From the NCBI RefSeq assembly GCF_052030685.1, contig NZ_JBQAJM010000006.1, positions 1-64,000 on the forward strand: a stretch of DNA of 64,000 nucleotides. The letters are read 5' to 3'. The translations under genes and the position numbers were made by a program. The notes below the pieces were generated by a model. It had not been told where the DNA came from, made no database searches, and was given only the letters and a program-made list of their open reading frames with translations. Shown piece by piece: positions 52,311 to 62,248 of the stretch (position 1 is the first letter of the stretch; every line of letters begins with the position of its first letter). Source of the stretch: Caedibacter sp052030685 (GTDB lineage: Bacteria > Pseudomonadota > Gammaproteobacteria > Francisellales > Francisellaceae).

Positions 52311-52337
52311 ATAAAAACATGCCCCAAAGAGCATGTC
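52311..52337 (-). terminator. Rho-independent terminator downstream of lpdA
   Basis: On the minus strand ACATGC, an 8-nt loop, GCATGT, then TTTTT. It lies about 48 bp after the lpdA stop and should end the pyruvate dehydrogenase transcript. Confidence 0.75.
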
Positions 52338-52384
52338 TTGATAAGATATTAAAACTTTAAAAGCTGATTTTGCCGTAATTAGAG

Positions 52385-53803
52385 TTATTTCTTCTTAGGC
52401 GCATAAATATCGGTTGCTGTTCCTTCATAAACTTCTGTTGCCATCATTAAGGTTTCAGACAGGGTTGGGTGTGGATGAATCGTCAACGAGATATCCTCGG
52501 CATCACAACCCATCTCAATGGCTAACGCGGCTTCTGCAATTAACTCACCGGCATTTGGACCGACAATACCGGCACCAATGATGACATGGTTCTCATCATA
52601 AAGGATTTTTGTGATCCCTTCATTGCGTCCGATGCTAAGGGATCTACCACTTGCTGCCCATGGGAATACACCCTTGTCATACTTAATACCCTTTTCTTTG
52701 GCTTCTTTTTCAGTCACACCAACCCAAGAAACTTCAGGATCAGTATAAGCCACGGCTGGAATGCATTTTGGTTCAAAATAATGTTTCATACCACAGATCA
52801 CCTCAGCAGCAATACGCCCCTCAGGCACGGCTTTGTGTGCTAACATCGGCTGACCGACCACGTCCCCTATCGCATAAATATGTGGCACATTAGTTTTTAG
52901 CTGATTATCAACAGCGATAAAGCCACGCTCATCGACATTAACACCTGCTTTCTCGGCATCGATCAACTTACCATTTGGTGTACGCCCTACCGCCAAAAGA
53001 ATGTGATCAAAGCGCTCATCTTGAGCTGGCTTTTTACCTTCCATTGAAACATAAAGACCATCTTTTTTCGCTTCAACTTTAGTCACTTTCGTCTCTAAGC
53101 GAATATCATACCGCTTAGACATCATTTTCTCATATGGCTTAACGATATCTTTATCTGCCGCACCCATAAGTTGATCCATAAACTCAACAACGGTGATCTC
53201 AGAACCTAATTCACTATAAACTTGCGCCATCTCAAGACCGATGATACCACCGCCAATAACCAGCATTTTTTTCGGCACTTCTTTCATCTCGAGCGCACCT
53301 GTTGAGTCAATAATACGTGGATCCTCTGGAATAAATGGTAATTTAATTGAGCTAGAACCCACTGCGATAATGGCATTTTCAAATGCAATTTTCTTAACGC
53401 CATCTTTTGTTTCAACAGCAAGCTCATTACTGCCTGTGAATTTGCCATAACCTTGTACAATTTCAACTTTACGTTGTTTGGCAAGCCCTTTTAAGCCACC
53501 GGTTAACTGACCAACGATCTTATCTTTATAACCTAGAATTTTATCTTTATTGAACGTTAAGTTATCAAAACTAATCAAGCCATCTTTTTCTAAGTGACGC
53601 GCTTCATTAATCACTTTAGCGACATGCAACAACGCTTTTGATGGGATACATCCAACATTCAAACACACACCACCAATGGAATCATAACGCTCAACAAGTA
53701 CCACTTTCTTACCTAAATCTGCCGCACGAAATGCTGCACTATAACCGCCAGGACCACTACCTAAGACAACGACTTCTGTTTTAATATTATTTACATCACT
53801 CAT
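52385..53803 (-). CDS. lpdA: Dihydrolipoyl dehydrogenase (E3)
   Basis: 472 residues with AAAGGG 7 nt before the ATG. FAD-binding G-S-G-P-G-G-Y, redox disulfide G-G-V-C-L-N-V-G-C-I-P-S, NAD-binding I-G-G-G-I-I-G-L-E-M, and catalytic H-P-H-P-T-L-S-E at the C-terminus. It reoxidises the lipoyl groups of AceF, and probably those of GcvH and 2-oxoglutarate dehydrogenase too. 15 bp after aceF, so cotranscribed. Confidence 0.97.
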   Translation of the reverse strand: MSDVNNIKTEVVVLGSGPGGYSAAFRAADLGKKVVLVERYDSIGGVCLNVGCIPSKALLHVAKVINEARHLEKDGLISFDNLTFNKDKILGYKDKIVGQLTGGLKGLAKQRKVEIVQGYGKFTGSNELAVETKDGVKKIAFENAIIAVGSSSIKLPFIPEDPRIIDSTGALEMKEVPKKMLVIGGGIIGLEMAQVYSELGSEITVVEFMDQLMGAADKDIVKPYEKMMSKRYDIRLETKVTKVEAKKDGLYVSMEGKKPAQDERFDHILLAVGRTPNGKLIDAEKAGVNVDERGFIAVDNQLKTNVPHIYAIGDVVGQPMLAHKAVPEGRIAAEVICGMKHYFEPKCIPAVAYTDPEVSWVGVTEKEAKEKGIKYDKGVFPWAASGRSLSIGRNEGITKILYDENHVIIGAGIVGPNAGELIAEAALAIEMGCDAEDISLTIHPHPTLSETLMMATEVYEGTATDIYAPKKK

Positions 53804-53818
53804 TTTTTTACCCTTTGT

Positions 53819-55399
53819 TTATAAAAGTATTTCTCTTAAATCTGCCAAAATTGCACAATAACGCGTTAAGAACTGTGCTGCTAACGCGCCATCAATCACG
53901 CGATGATCAGTAGATAGCGATAATGGCAGCATTGTTCTTGGCGCAAACTCTTTACCATTCCATACCGGTTTAATGGCAGCCTTTGATACACCCATAATTG
54001 CCACTTCAGGCATATTAATAATTGGCGTAAATGCAGTCGTACCTAAAACGCCTAAACTTGAAATCGTAAATGTCGCACCTTGCATATCATCAGGTTTTAA
54101 CTTACCATCACGTCCTTTCTTAACTAACTCCATAATCTCGCGTGAGATTTCAAAAATACCTTTTTGATCAGCGTCTTTGATGACGGGTACAACTAGCCCT
54201 TTCGGCGTATCCGCGGCAAAACCAATGTTAAAATATTTCTTAACAATTAAATTCTCACCATCATTGGATAATGAGCTGTTAAAACGTGGATATTCTTTTA
54301 ATGCCACAGCAGCAGCCTTGATCAAAAATGATAACGGTGTCACTTTAACACCTGCTTTTTCAGCAGCTGGTTTTTTCGCATTTCTAAAGGCTTCAAGGTC
54401 GGTAATATCCGCATCATCATAGAAAGTCACATGTGGGATCTTCACCCAGTTGCGCGCTAAGTTCTTGGCACTTAATTTATTAATGCGTGATAAAGACTCA
54501 ACTTCAATCTCACCAAACTTAGCAAAGTCAATCTGTGGATCAGGTAAAAGATCTAATCCACCACCACTTGATACGTTGCCTGATTGAACTGCTTGCACGG
54601 CTTTTTTGATATAGTTTTCGCAATCTTCTTTGGTAATGCGCCCTTTGCGACCTGTTGCCACAACGCGTGCTAACTCAACACCTAAGATACGCGCTAAACG
54701 ACGCACAGCAGGCGATGCATGGGCATTGGTGTTATGCACTTCAGTTGCTTCAAATCCAGCTGCTGACTGAGTTTGAGCGGCTGGGGCAGCAGTGATAGCT
54801 GCTGCTTTGGTTTCTGGTTGTTTTGCTGCAGGTGTAGCAGTTGCTGCACCTGCAACCTCAAGTGTTAGCACCAAGTCACCTTGTGATACTTTATCGCCTA
54901 CTTTAATTTTGACATCAACAACTTTACCTGATTCAGGTGCTGGAATTTCCATTGACGCTTTATCGGTTTCAAGTGTTGCTAATGAGTCTTCTGCATTGAT
55001 CTCGTCCCCTGGCTTGACGTTGATTTCAATGACATCAACCCCTTTATAATCACCAATATCAGGAACGGCCACATCGATCACTTGTGTACTTTGCGCTTGT
55101 GATGGTTGGGCTTCTGATGCTGCTGGCTCCGCTGGTTGAGGTGACGCAGATGAAGCAGCTGCATCCGTTTCTACAGATAGAACCAATGAGCCTTCTGAAA
55201 CCTTATCACCCACTTTAACATTGATCTCTTTAACCACACCGGCAAAGGGGGCTGGCACTTCCATTGACGCTTTGTCCGTTTCTAGGGTAACCAATGAGTC
55301 TTCCGCCTCAATCACATCTCCTACGTTGACATTCACCTCAATTACATCAACATCTTTATAGTCACCAATATCTGGTACTGTGACTTTTTGTATTGCCAT
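53819..55399 (-). CDS. aceF: Pyruvate dehydrogenase E2 with two lipoyl domains
   Basis: 526 residues with AGAGG 9 nt before the ATG. Two lipoyl domains (about 1-78 and 110-187), each with E-T-D-K-A-S-M-E, are joined by Ala/Pro/Gln-rich linkers. A peripheral-subunit-binding domain follows (about 228-265, A-S-P-A-V-R-R-L-A-R). The catalytic core (about 300-526) ends with S-T-D-H-R-V-I-D-G-A, with the active His. E. coli AceF has three lipoyl domains; two is common in relatives. It forms the complex core and transfers acetyl to CoA. A 110-bp gap with family D repeats separates it from aceE. Confidence 0.97.
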   Translation of the reverse strand: MAIQKVTVPDIGDYKDVDVIEVNVNVGDVIEAEDSLVTLETDKASMEVPAPFAGVVKEINVKVGDKVSEGSLVLSVETDAAASSASPQPAEPAASEAQPSQAQSTQVIDVAVPDIGDYKGVDVIEINVKPGDEINAEDSLATLETDKASMEIPAPESGKVVDVKIKVGDKVSQGDLVLTLEVAGAATATPAAKQPETKAAAITAAPAAQTQSAAGFEATEVHNTNAHASPAVRRLARILGVELARVVATGRKGRITKEDCENYIKKAVQAVQSGNVSSGGGLDLLPDPQIDFAKFGEIEVESLSRINKLSAKNLARNWVKIPHVTFYDDADITDLEAFRNAKKPAAEKAGVKVTPLSFLIKAAAVALKEYPRFNSSLSNDGENLIVKKYFNIGFAADTPKGLVVPVIKDADQKGIFEISREIMELVKKGRDGKLKPDDMQGATFTISSLGVLGTTAFTPIINMPEVAIMGVSKAAIKPVWNGKEFAPRTMLPLSLSTDHRVIDGALAAQFLTRYCAILADLREILL

Positions 55400-55440
55400 G
55401 CAATTTTCCTCTTGTTTTTAATTTGATTTTAAAATGCTTT

Positions 55441-55509
55441 TTTGGGTGTACGCAACTCCCTATTGGGCGTATGCAATACTCTCTCTTGGGCGTATTCAAT
55501 ACGCCCCTA
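55441..55509. repeat. Family D repeat cluster between aceE and aceF
   Basis: Three successive units of about 21-23 bp (GGGTGTACGCAACTCCC, GGGCGTATGCAATACTC, GGGCGTATTCAATACGCCCC), the last palindromic. The cluster abuts the aceE stop and lies inside the operon transcript. Confidence 0.65.
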
Positions 55510-58191
55510 CTAGTGATTAATCGGGTCAAGGCGCTCTGGATCAATATTATATTTCTTGATCGCCTCTTTAACCACTTTAGCAGTCACCGCACCTTCACGT
55601 AACAAACCGGTTAATGCTGCAATAACTACATGGTAACGATCTACTTCAAAGAAGCTTCTTAAGTTCTCACGCGAATCAGAGCGACCAAAGCCATCCGTAC
55701 CCAACGTAATATAATTTTGAGGCATAAACTCACGTAACTGCTCGGTATAAAGCTTAATATAATCCGTTGAGGCAATCACTGGACCTTTGCGATCTTTTAA
55801 ACATTTCTCAATATGCGTTTGTTGTGATTTTTTATCAGGATGAAGCATATTCCAACGTGCCACTTTACGACTATCACGATAAAGCTCATTGGCTGAGGTC
55901 ATACTCCAAATATCACTGGATACACCAAAATCTTTTTCTAACAATTCAGCGGCGGCTTCCACTTCACGCAATATGGTGCCTGAACCCATTAACTGTACAT
56001 GCTTTTTAGCATCGGCTTTTTTGGCACCTTTTAATAAATATAAACCTTTGATAATGCCTTCTTCAGCACCTTCAGGCATCGCGCCATGCACATAGTTTTC
56101 ATTCATTACCGTGACATAATAGAAAACTTGCTCACCCTCAACATACATGCGACGCATACCATCCCAAAGGATAACAGCAAGTTCATACGCATACGTTGGG
56201 TCATAAGAGATGCATGATGGAATAAGGCCTGCTTGAATATGGCTATGCCCATCTTCGTGTTGAAGTCCTTCGCCATTAAGTGTCGTGCGTCCTGCTGTAC
56301 CACCTAATAAGAAACCTTTGGCATGTGAATCCCCTGCCAACCATGCCAAATCACCAATACGTTGAAAGCCAAACATTGAGTAATAGATATAAAACGGAAT
56401 CATCGGTACACGATGGACACTGTACGAAGTCGCTGCCGCTAACCATGAGCAAAAGCCACCGGCTTCATTAATGCCATCTTGAATGATTTGCCCATCAACC
56501 GACTCTTTGTAATACATCACTTGCGCTTTATCTTCTGGCACATATTGCTGACCACGGTGGTTATAAATGCCTAGTTGACGGAACAAACCCTCCATACCAA
56601 AAGTACGCGATTCATCTACCGTCACCGGCACCAAACGATCTTTGAGCTCTTTATGACGCGTCAGATTAACAAACATACGCACAAATGCCGTTGTCGTTGA
56701 AAACTCACGATCACCGCTGGCTTCTAAAAATAACTTACCAAAATCCTCATAGCTTGGAATCGGCAGCGCTGTATTATCCTCAAAGCGTGCGGGGACATAT
56801 CCATCTAATGCTTTACGTTGCGCATGTAAATAGGCATGCTCTTTAGAGCCTTCTTGGAATTTCACAAATTCCATGTTTTCAACTTGCTCATCCGTTGCCG
56901 GTACATCAAAGCGATCACGAATATATTTCAATGCTGCGGTATCTAGCTTTTTGACGTTATGGGCAATGTTCTTAGACTCACCCCATTCGCCCAAACCATA
57001 GCCTTTAATCGTCATTGGTAAAATAACCGTTGGCTTACCTGTTGTATTATTTACCGCACGTTGGTAAGCCGCATAAACCTTGATTGGGTCATGACCACCG
57101 CGCATTAAGTTCTGTACATCTTCATCAGTGTAGCCTTTGCCCATTTCTTCTAGCTCTGGATCGCCACCGAAAATGGTTTGGCGCAAATCTTGTCCGCCAT
57201 GCGAACGCGCAAACTGCATCTGACCATCATTCATTTGTGCTAAGCGTTGTTGCAGTTTACCATTGGTATCTTTAGCGAATAATGGCTCCCAATTGCTACC
57301 CCACAATACTTTAATGACATTCCAACCGGCACCCGTAAAAATCTGAGCGAATTCTTCAACGATCTTACCATTGCCATCAACTAGACCATCTAAGCGCTGA
57401 AGGTTACAGTTAATCACGAAAATCAGATTATCCAAGCCTTCACGTGCCGCGCGATTAATCGCCCCTAATGATTCAGGCTCATCCATCTCACCATCACCAC
57501 AAAACGCCCATACACGCCGATCTTTGGTTTCGGCTAATTGACGCGCTTGTAGATATTTCATAAAGCGTGCTTGGTAAATTGCCTGCAAAGGACCAAGTCC
57601 CATCGAAACGGTTGGAAACTGCCAATAGCTTGGCTGTAAATATGGATGAGGATAAGACGATAAACCTTTATCACCATTGAATGCTTGTTGGCGGAAGTTC
57701 TTTAGCTGTTCTTCAGTTAAACGCCCTTCAAGATAAGAGCGCGCGTAAATCACAGGCGTTGTATGCCCTTGATAAAATACTAAATCTCCGGCTTTTGTTT
57801 CATTTGGCGCATGAAAGAAGTGATTAAAGCCGACTTCATACAGCGTCATAATGGACGCACCTGAGCCAATATGCCCACCTAACGTGCCATCTTTTTTGTT
57901 GGCTTTAGCAACCATCACCGCAGCATTCCAACGATTAAGATTCTCGATTTTTTGCTCAATTTCCAAATCCCCTGGATAACCAGACTGATCAGCCACTTTA
58001 ATCGTATTCATAAACGAAATACTTTTGGCAGGCGCATACGCGCTATCAATGCCAATTTCGCCAGCGCGATCCAATAAGCGATTTACCAGAAAACTAGCAC
58101 GCTCTGCACCTTCACGCGTCACCACATCTTCTAATGCTTCTAGCCACTCTTGCGTTTCGGTTGTATCAATATCATGAAACCTTTCAGACAT
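55510..58191 (-). CDS. aceE: Pyruvate dehydrogenase E1 (homodimeric type)
   Basis: 893 residues, near the 887 of E. coli AceE, with GGAGG 5 nt before the ATG. Typical start (D-T-E-T-Q-E-W-L-E-A-L). Thiamine-diphosphate motif G-D-G-E-M-D-E-P-E-S to N-L-I-F-V-I-N-C-N-L-Q-R-L-D-G. H-I-G-S-G-A-S and G-H-T-T-P-V-I-Y-A contribute active-site His residues. It decarboxylates pyruvate and acetylates the AceF lipoyl arms. First gene of aceE-aceF-lpdA; no pdhR regulator gene is adjacent. Confidence 0.97.
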   Translation of the reverse strand: MSERFHDIDTTETQEWLEALEDVVTREGAERASFLVNRLLDRAGEIGIDSAYAPAKSISFMNTIKVADQSGYPGDLEIEQKIENLNRWNAAVMVAKANKKDGTLGGHIGSGASIMTLYEVGFNHFFHAPNETKAGDLVFYQGHTTPVIYARSYLEGRLTEEQLKNFRQQAFNGDKGLSSYPHPYLQPSYWQFPTVSMGLGPLQAIYQARFMKYLQARQLAETKDRRVWAFCGDGEMDEPESLGAINRAAREGLDNLIFVINCNLQRLDGLVDGNGKIVEEFAQIFTGAGWNVIKVLWGSNWEPLFAKDTNGKLQQRLAQMNDGQMQFARSHGGQDLRQTIFGGDPELEEMGKGYTDEDVQNLMRGGHDPIKVYAAYQRAVNNTTGKPTVILPMTIKGYGLGEWGESKNIAHNVKKLDTAALKYIRDRFDVPATDEQVENMEFVKFQEGSKEHAYLHAQRKALDGYVPARFEDNTALPIPSYEDFGKLFLEASGDREFSTTTAFVRMFVNLTRHKELKDRLVPVTVDESRTFGMEGLFRQLGIYNHRGQQYVPEDKAQVMYYKESVDGQIIQDGINEAGGFCSWLAAATSYSVHRVPMIPFYIYYSMFGFQRIGDLAWLAGDSHAKGFLLGGTAGRTTLNGEGLQHEDGHSHIQAGLIPSCISYDPTYAYELAVILWDGMRRMYVEGEQVFYYVTVMNENYVHGAMPEGAEEGIIKGLYLLKGAKKADAKKHVQLMGSGTILREVEAAAELLEKDFGVSSDIWSMTSANELYRDSRKVARWNMLHPDKKSQQTHIEKCLKDRKGPVIASTDYIKLYTEQLREFMPQNYITLGTDGFGRSDSRENLRSFFEVDRYHVVIAALTGLLREGAVTAKVVKEAIKKYNIDPERLDPINH

Positions 58192-58326
58192 GTTGCCTCC
58201 ATAGACGGTTAAAGCTTAATAAAGCTAAGTATTAAAAACGGCGACAATTATAAACCTAAGATACCTGAAAATATAGGCGAATTAGCATTTTAGCGGAAAA
58301 GCTTGTGACCTTTGATTAAAACACAA

Positions 58327-59601
58327 TCACAAAGTAATATCTTTTGTTCTAACCTCTTTGAAAAAAAGTGCAATCACAAAAGATAGTAACATTAAAATAG
58401 GAATTAAAATCATCATATATTGATACGCTTGATTCAGTCCATGCGTACTTTTAAAAAACTGTAACAAGAAACCAGACAATGGCTGCAATATTGCACCACT
58501 TAATGGTAAGAACAAATTAATAAAAGCAATACCAACACCAAGTTGTTTATTCTCAACATGCCCTTTGATCATCGAAAAATTAAGCACATGCGCACTTTGC
58601 ATCGCACCAAATAAAAAGCATAGTAAGTAGATGAGATATACATTTAAATCTACGTAAATGAGCAATAGCACAACGACAAATCCAATAATTGGCGCCCATA
58701 TTAAGAAAACTTTGTCTTTATTTATAATTGTCGCTAATGTCCCCCAGATTGGACTTGAAATAGCAACCGAAATAAAAATTAAACTGCAAGCAAATGCCGC
58801 TTGCGCTTCAGTGATATGATGAACACTGCTTAAGTAGCTAATTCCCCATAAATCAGCAAAAACAACAGTAGTGCCATAGATGGTGAAAAAATACAGTCCG
58901 TTTAACAAAAGTTGGCGATTTTTAACCATTTTACCTAGTGCTAAAATCTGCTGCCAAACCGTCTCCTGATGAATTAAATGACGCTTTTTATCCATTGATG
59001 GATGTTTACGCATAAAAAGCGCACTCACCAAAAACAATACCAAACTGATTATTGCGACCACAAAAAACACTTGTGAAACCGTGTAATGATCCAAAAATAA
59101 AACCAAAGGCAATGCAGAGAGCGCACCACCGGCATAACAGCTAAACTGAGTGAAGCCTACAAACATTGAAAACAATCGATCTGGCAACCATAATGACAAT
59201 GATTTTAACGCACACAGAATGCCAAACCCACCAGCAAAGCCCGCGATGACGCGTGCCAAGATCATCACAATGGGGTTATGGCTTAATGAAAACATAAACA
59301 TGGCTATAGTAAACAAAAAAGTACTACAAACCATGATACGCTTAACACCAAAGCGATCTACCAATAGTCCTGCTGGGATTTGTGATATCACATAAGATAG
59401 GTAAAATGCTGAGCCTAGAATTGCAATCGTTGATGAGTCAAAACCATAGTCATCACGTAATGACAATGCCAAGGCATTGGTTGATGAGCGCACAAAATAT
59501 TCAAAGCCATAAAAAAGCGCACAAATACTCCAAATAAATAGCCCCAATGCCGTGAGCTTTTTGACGGTGTTATTTACGGTATCAGAATGATTAGAATGCA
59601 C
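58327..59601 (-). CDS. MFS transporter, Pht/Fpt (phagosomal transporter)-like
   Basis: 424 residues, 12 predicted membrane helices. The MFS loop motif is present (G-L-L-V-D-R-F-G-V-K-R). The first helix reads Y-G-F-E-Y-F-V-R-S-S-T-N-A-L, close to the F-x-R-x-S-P pattern of the Legionella Pht and Francisella Fpt families, which take up amino acids or nucleosides inside host cells. The substrate cannot be read here. It follows the lipoprotein gene by 18 bp on the same strand, so it may be the last gene of that operon. Confidence 0.78.
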   Translation of the reverse strand: MHSNHSDTVNNTVKKLTALGLFIWSICALFYGFEYFVRSSTNALALSLRDDYGFDSSTIAILGSAFYLSYVISQIPAGLLVDRFGVKRIMVCSTFLFTIAMFMFSLSHNPIVMILARVIAGFAGGFGILCALKSLSLWLPDRLFSMFVGFTQFSCYAGGALSALPLVLFLDHYTVSQVFFVVAIISLVLFLVSALFMRKHPSMDKKRHLIHQETVWQQILALGKMVKNRQLLLNGLYFFTIYGTTVVFADLWGISYLSSVHHITEAQAAFACSLIFISVAISSPIWGTLATIINKDKVFLIWAPIIGFVVVLLLIYVDLNVYLIYLLCFLFGAMQSAHVLNFSMIKGHVENKQLGVGIAFINLFLPLSGAILQPLSGFLLQFFKSTHGLNQAYQYMMILIPILMLLSFVIALFFKEVRTKDITL

Positions 59602-59619
59602 GTTATCCCCTTCTAAATC

Positions 59620-61008
59620 TTAAATAATAAAATGATATACTTTCGTGAAATCACCCATATTTACAATCCATAGTAAGGTTGTTTTATTCGACTTAATGTC
59701 AACCGGTGTCTCTTTTAATGCAATGTCTAACGTATACTTTCCTGGCTTATACTGCTGCTCAAATAGTTGAATATTATTAGGCAATAGCAACCAACTACGC
59801 TCATCGGCTTGCGCGGTCATGAAGCTGTAAATCGACCCTGCCAACAAACCCCAGCCACCGGCTTGATTACTCGCTTCATACGTTGCTAATGATTTTACGA
59901 CCAAGCGAATCACTTCACGGGTAATAATCGCAGGATATTCTTCAGTCAATGACTTCATTGCCATTTGCGTGGTATTCACCAGCAGTGATGTCTGACCTTT
60001 ATCGATGATTTTCTTATCTTGTGTGATATACAGGTCTTTTGCTGGCAACAAGGTGTATTTTGAAGGGTAATACGCCACAGCCACCTCTTGTAAACCAAGT
60101 TTGCCTAAAAACAGCGGCAGTTTAAACGCCTCTCGCGGGGTGACAAAACCTTGCTCATACAGCACAACCAGACGTCCTTTATTATTATCATACGCACTGC
60201 CACCATTAAACCCACGCTCCATTTCTTTGTATGTTTGCACTACGTATGGATTATCTGGCAATAGGCGTTTAGCATCTTTAATCGAGACAAAAGCATTATT
60301 GTAATTATCGTCAAATGCTTCATATAGGATACTTGCCAAGTAATAGCCAAAGCCATTTTCATAGGCATTGCTTGCATCCTTTACCGCACTGAACATTGCA
60401 TTGATTTCTTGTGATTTATTAAGACCTAATTTGTCTTGGTTAATCCCTGCCTTACTTGTATCTTTTTGATATTTACTTTGCAAATCTCCTGCCATTAACT
60501 TTTGCTGATACGTCCAATATTGCGCATTACTTAATTGACGAATAGCCACAAGTGCGCCACTTAGGTCATTCTCAGATAAATAATTAAGTGCCTGATATGG
60601 GTATAAGAATGTCATTGCATAATCAGGTGTTGAAAATGGCAACTCACGATCATTGGTAAGTACCGCGCCCATATTCTCAAGCACTTTAGATACTTGAATT
60701 TTCGCTGCCATTTTACTGGTTGCTACTGTTTGGATCACTGCTTGATAATCTTTCTTAGACTCGGCAACATTACCATTTAGTTGCGCTAAACGCGCTTGCT
60801 CTAATAAATATAAGTTATCAGTTGTAGGTTTATCACCAAACGCTTCAACAAATGCCTTTTGTGCTTCGGGTATATTACCACTTGCTGCATCTGCCTTTAC
60901 TTGCTTCATTTTATTTGGGTAGGACGCTGAAAAAGTCGCACATCCTGATAACATCAACGCACTAACACACAATAGACTTAATGCGCTATTTTTAATTGTT
61001 TTTTCCAT
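59620..61008 (-). CDS. Outer-membrane lipoprotein with TPR-like helices (COG3014-like)
   Basis: 462 residues with a lipoprotein signal peptide; the lipobox is L-S-G-C at C23, with Ala after it, which favours outer-membrane sorting. Residues about 35-110 look like TPR-type helical repeats (I-P-E-A-Q-K-A-F, then L-Y-L-L-E-Q-A-R-L-A-Q-L-N-G). A mixed domain follows, with G-R-L-V-V-L-Y-E-Q-G-F-V in the middle and L-L-L-P-N-N-I-Q near the end. The pattern recalls the uncharacterised COG3014 family, often next to CsgG/LpoB-type genes, as here. Same direction as its two upstream neighbours with 18 bp gaps. Function unknown. Confidence 0.72.
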   Translation of the reverse strand: MEKTIKNSALSLLCVSALMLSGCATFSASYPNKMKQVKADAASGNIPEAQKAFVEAFGDKPTTDNLYLLEQARLAQLNGNVAESKKDYQAVIQTVATSKMAAKIQVSKVLENMGAVLTNDRELPFSTPDYAMTFLYPYQALNYLSENDLSGALVAIRQLSNAQYWTYQQKLMAGDLQSKYQKDTSKAGINQDKLGLNKSQEINAMFSAVKDASNAYENGFGYYLASILYEAFDDNYNNAFVSIKDAKRLLPDNPYVVQTYKEMERGFNGGSAYDNNKGRLVVLYEQGFVTPREAFKLPLFLGKLGLQEVAVAYYPSKYTLLPAKDLYITQDKKIIDKGQTSLLVNTTQMAMKSLTEEYPAIITREVIRLVVKSLATYEASNQAGGWGLLAGSIYSFMTAQADERSWLLLPNNIQLFEQQYKPGKYTLDIALKETPVDIKSNKTTLLWIVNMGDFTKVYHFII

Positions 61009-61026
61009 TGTCTTTAATCCAAACCA

Positions 61027-62235
61027 CTACTTTGTAGGATAAACCTGTAAACCCCTGACAACCGTATCAGCCTGACCTGAGAGCACTTTTGCTATTGCAT
61101 ATTTTGGCATCACACTCATCACTTCAAGCTCAGCAAGCTTTTTACCTTGTATTGGAATATGCTCGCCTGTACTTGGATCGATTACCGTATCTGCTTTAGC
61201 ACGCACTTCAAACTTTTGACCAACCTGTACGCGATCACCACCTTGATTAAGATAAACCTCATCACCGTGAACGGTTAATATCGTTAGTGGATAAATTAGC
61301 CCAATCACTTGATTAGCGATCTTCTGCCCTGCTTCGTCAAACAAAGACTGTGCAATCGCATTTACCGCTGTGTTTTCTGAATTTATTTCTTTTGCAACAT
61401 CCGATGATGGTAAGTAAACTTTAACACTATCCGACCATTTGATTGCCATCGTTGCCGTTTCAATCACGCGATAATTGATCACAACACCGACATGCCAAGT
61501 TTTAAAGTCCTCACCATAAAATGATTTTTTAGTTTGATAAAAATCAAAGCTTGCAATATCACCAACCACCATAAAATCAGCACCAATCAACTGCTTGATA
61601 CGCGCCTTTTCAGCAGGTTTTGCATGCCCTGATTCCAGTACTGCCATTTCATCTTTATATGCGCCAAAATCTTCAGCACTGCGACTGACCACATTAAACT
61701 TGCGTGACTGGACAAACTGGTTTTGCAATGCCTCTTGAATCATTGGTTTTACTTGCTCTAGACCGATCAAGCCATTAATTGATCCAGGCATAAAATGAAA
61801 AGGTGTCAAAGCAATGGAGTAAAGCTTCAGTTTCTCACGCTCATCAACACTTTGATATTCACTCATTTTGACAACGACCGTTAATTGCCATACGCCATCG
61901 ACTTCTTTGCTATCAATCACATCATAGCCATTGATTAAGCCTTTGGTTGCGGTTTTAATGCTTGATTCATAGCTTTTTGATAGTTTAACATCTGCCTTCA
62001 CATCACCATAATCACTGCTTTTAGCATTAATATTCGCATCAAAAGTTTTATTAATCGACTGCTCAATTGATGACACATCAACGCCATTAACTTGTGATAC
62101 CGCTTGAACTAATGCGCTGTTTAAAGCCTTGTCATAAGTCTTACCAACGCCTGTGACATTTTTTGATACTTCTGTCACTTGTGCAAATAACACAGCAGGA
62201 AGCAATGAAAGTGCTAATATCGTTTTTTTAATCAT
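61027..62235 (-). CDS. Periplasmic CsgG/FlgT-like protein
   Basis: 402 residues with a signal peptide (cut near A18). Three parts resemble FlgT. An N-terminal domain (about 25-125) has T-Y-D-K-A-L-N-S-A-L-V-Q-A-V-S-Q-V-N-G. A CsgG-like middle (about 140-300) has I-G-A-D-F-M-V-V-G-D-I-A-S-F-D-F. A C-terminal strand-rich domain follows with V-Y-L-N-Q-G-G-D-R-V-Q-V-G-Q-K-F-E-V. FlgT helps build the H-ring of sodium-driven flagella, but no flagellar gene is visible here, so a different envelope role is likely. 13 bp after the 488-aa gene, 18 bp before the lipoprotein gene. Confidence 0.7.
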   Translation of the reverse strand: MIKKTILALSLLPAVLFAQVTEVSKNVTGVGKTYDKALNSALVQAVSQVNGVDVSSIEQSINKTFDANINAKSSDYGDVKADVKLSKSYESSIKTATKGLINGYDVIDSKEVDGVWQLTVVVKMSEYQSVDEREKLKLYSIALTPFHFMPGSINGLIGLEQVKPMIQEALQNQFVQSRKFNVVSRSAEDFGAYKDEMAVLESGHAKPAEKARIKQLIGADFMVVGDIASFDFYQTKKSFYGEDFKTWHVGVVINYRVIETATMAIKWSDSVKVYLPSSDVAKEINSENTAVNAIAQSLFDEAGQKIANQVIGLIYPLTILTVHGDEVYLNQGGDRVQVGQKFEVRAKADTVIDPSTGEHIPIQGKKLAELEVMSVMPKYAIAKVLSGQADTVVRGLQVYPTK

Positions 62236-62248
62236 TATCGATTCTCAC

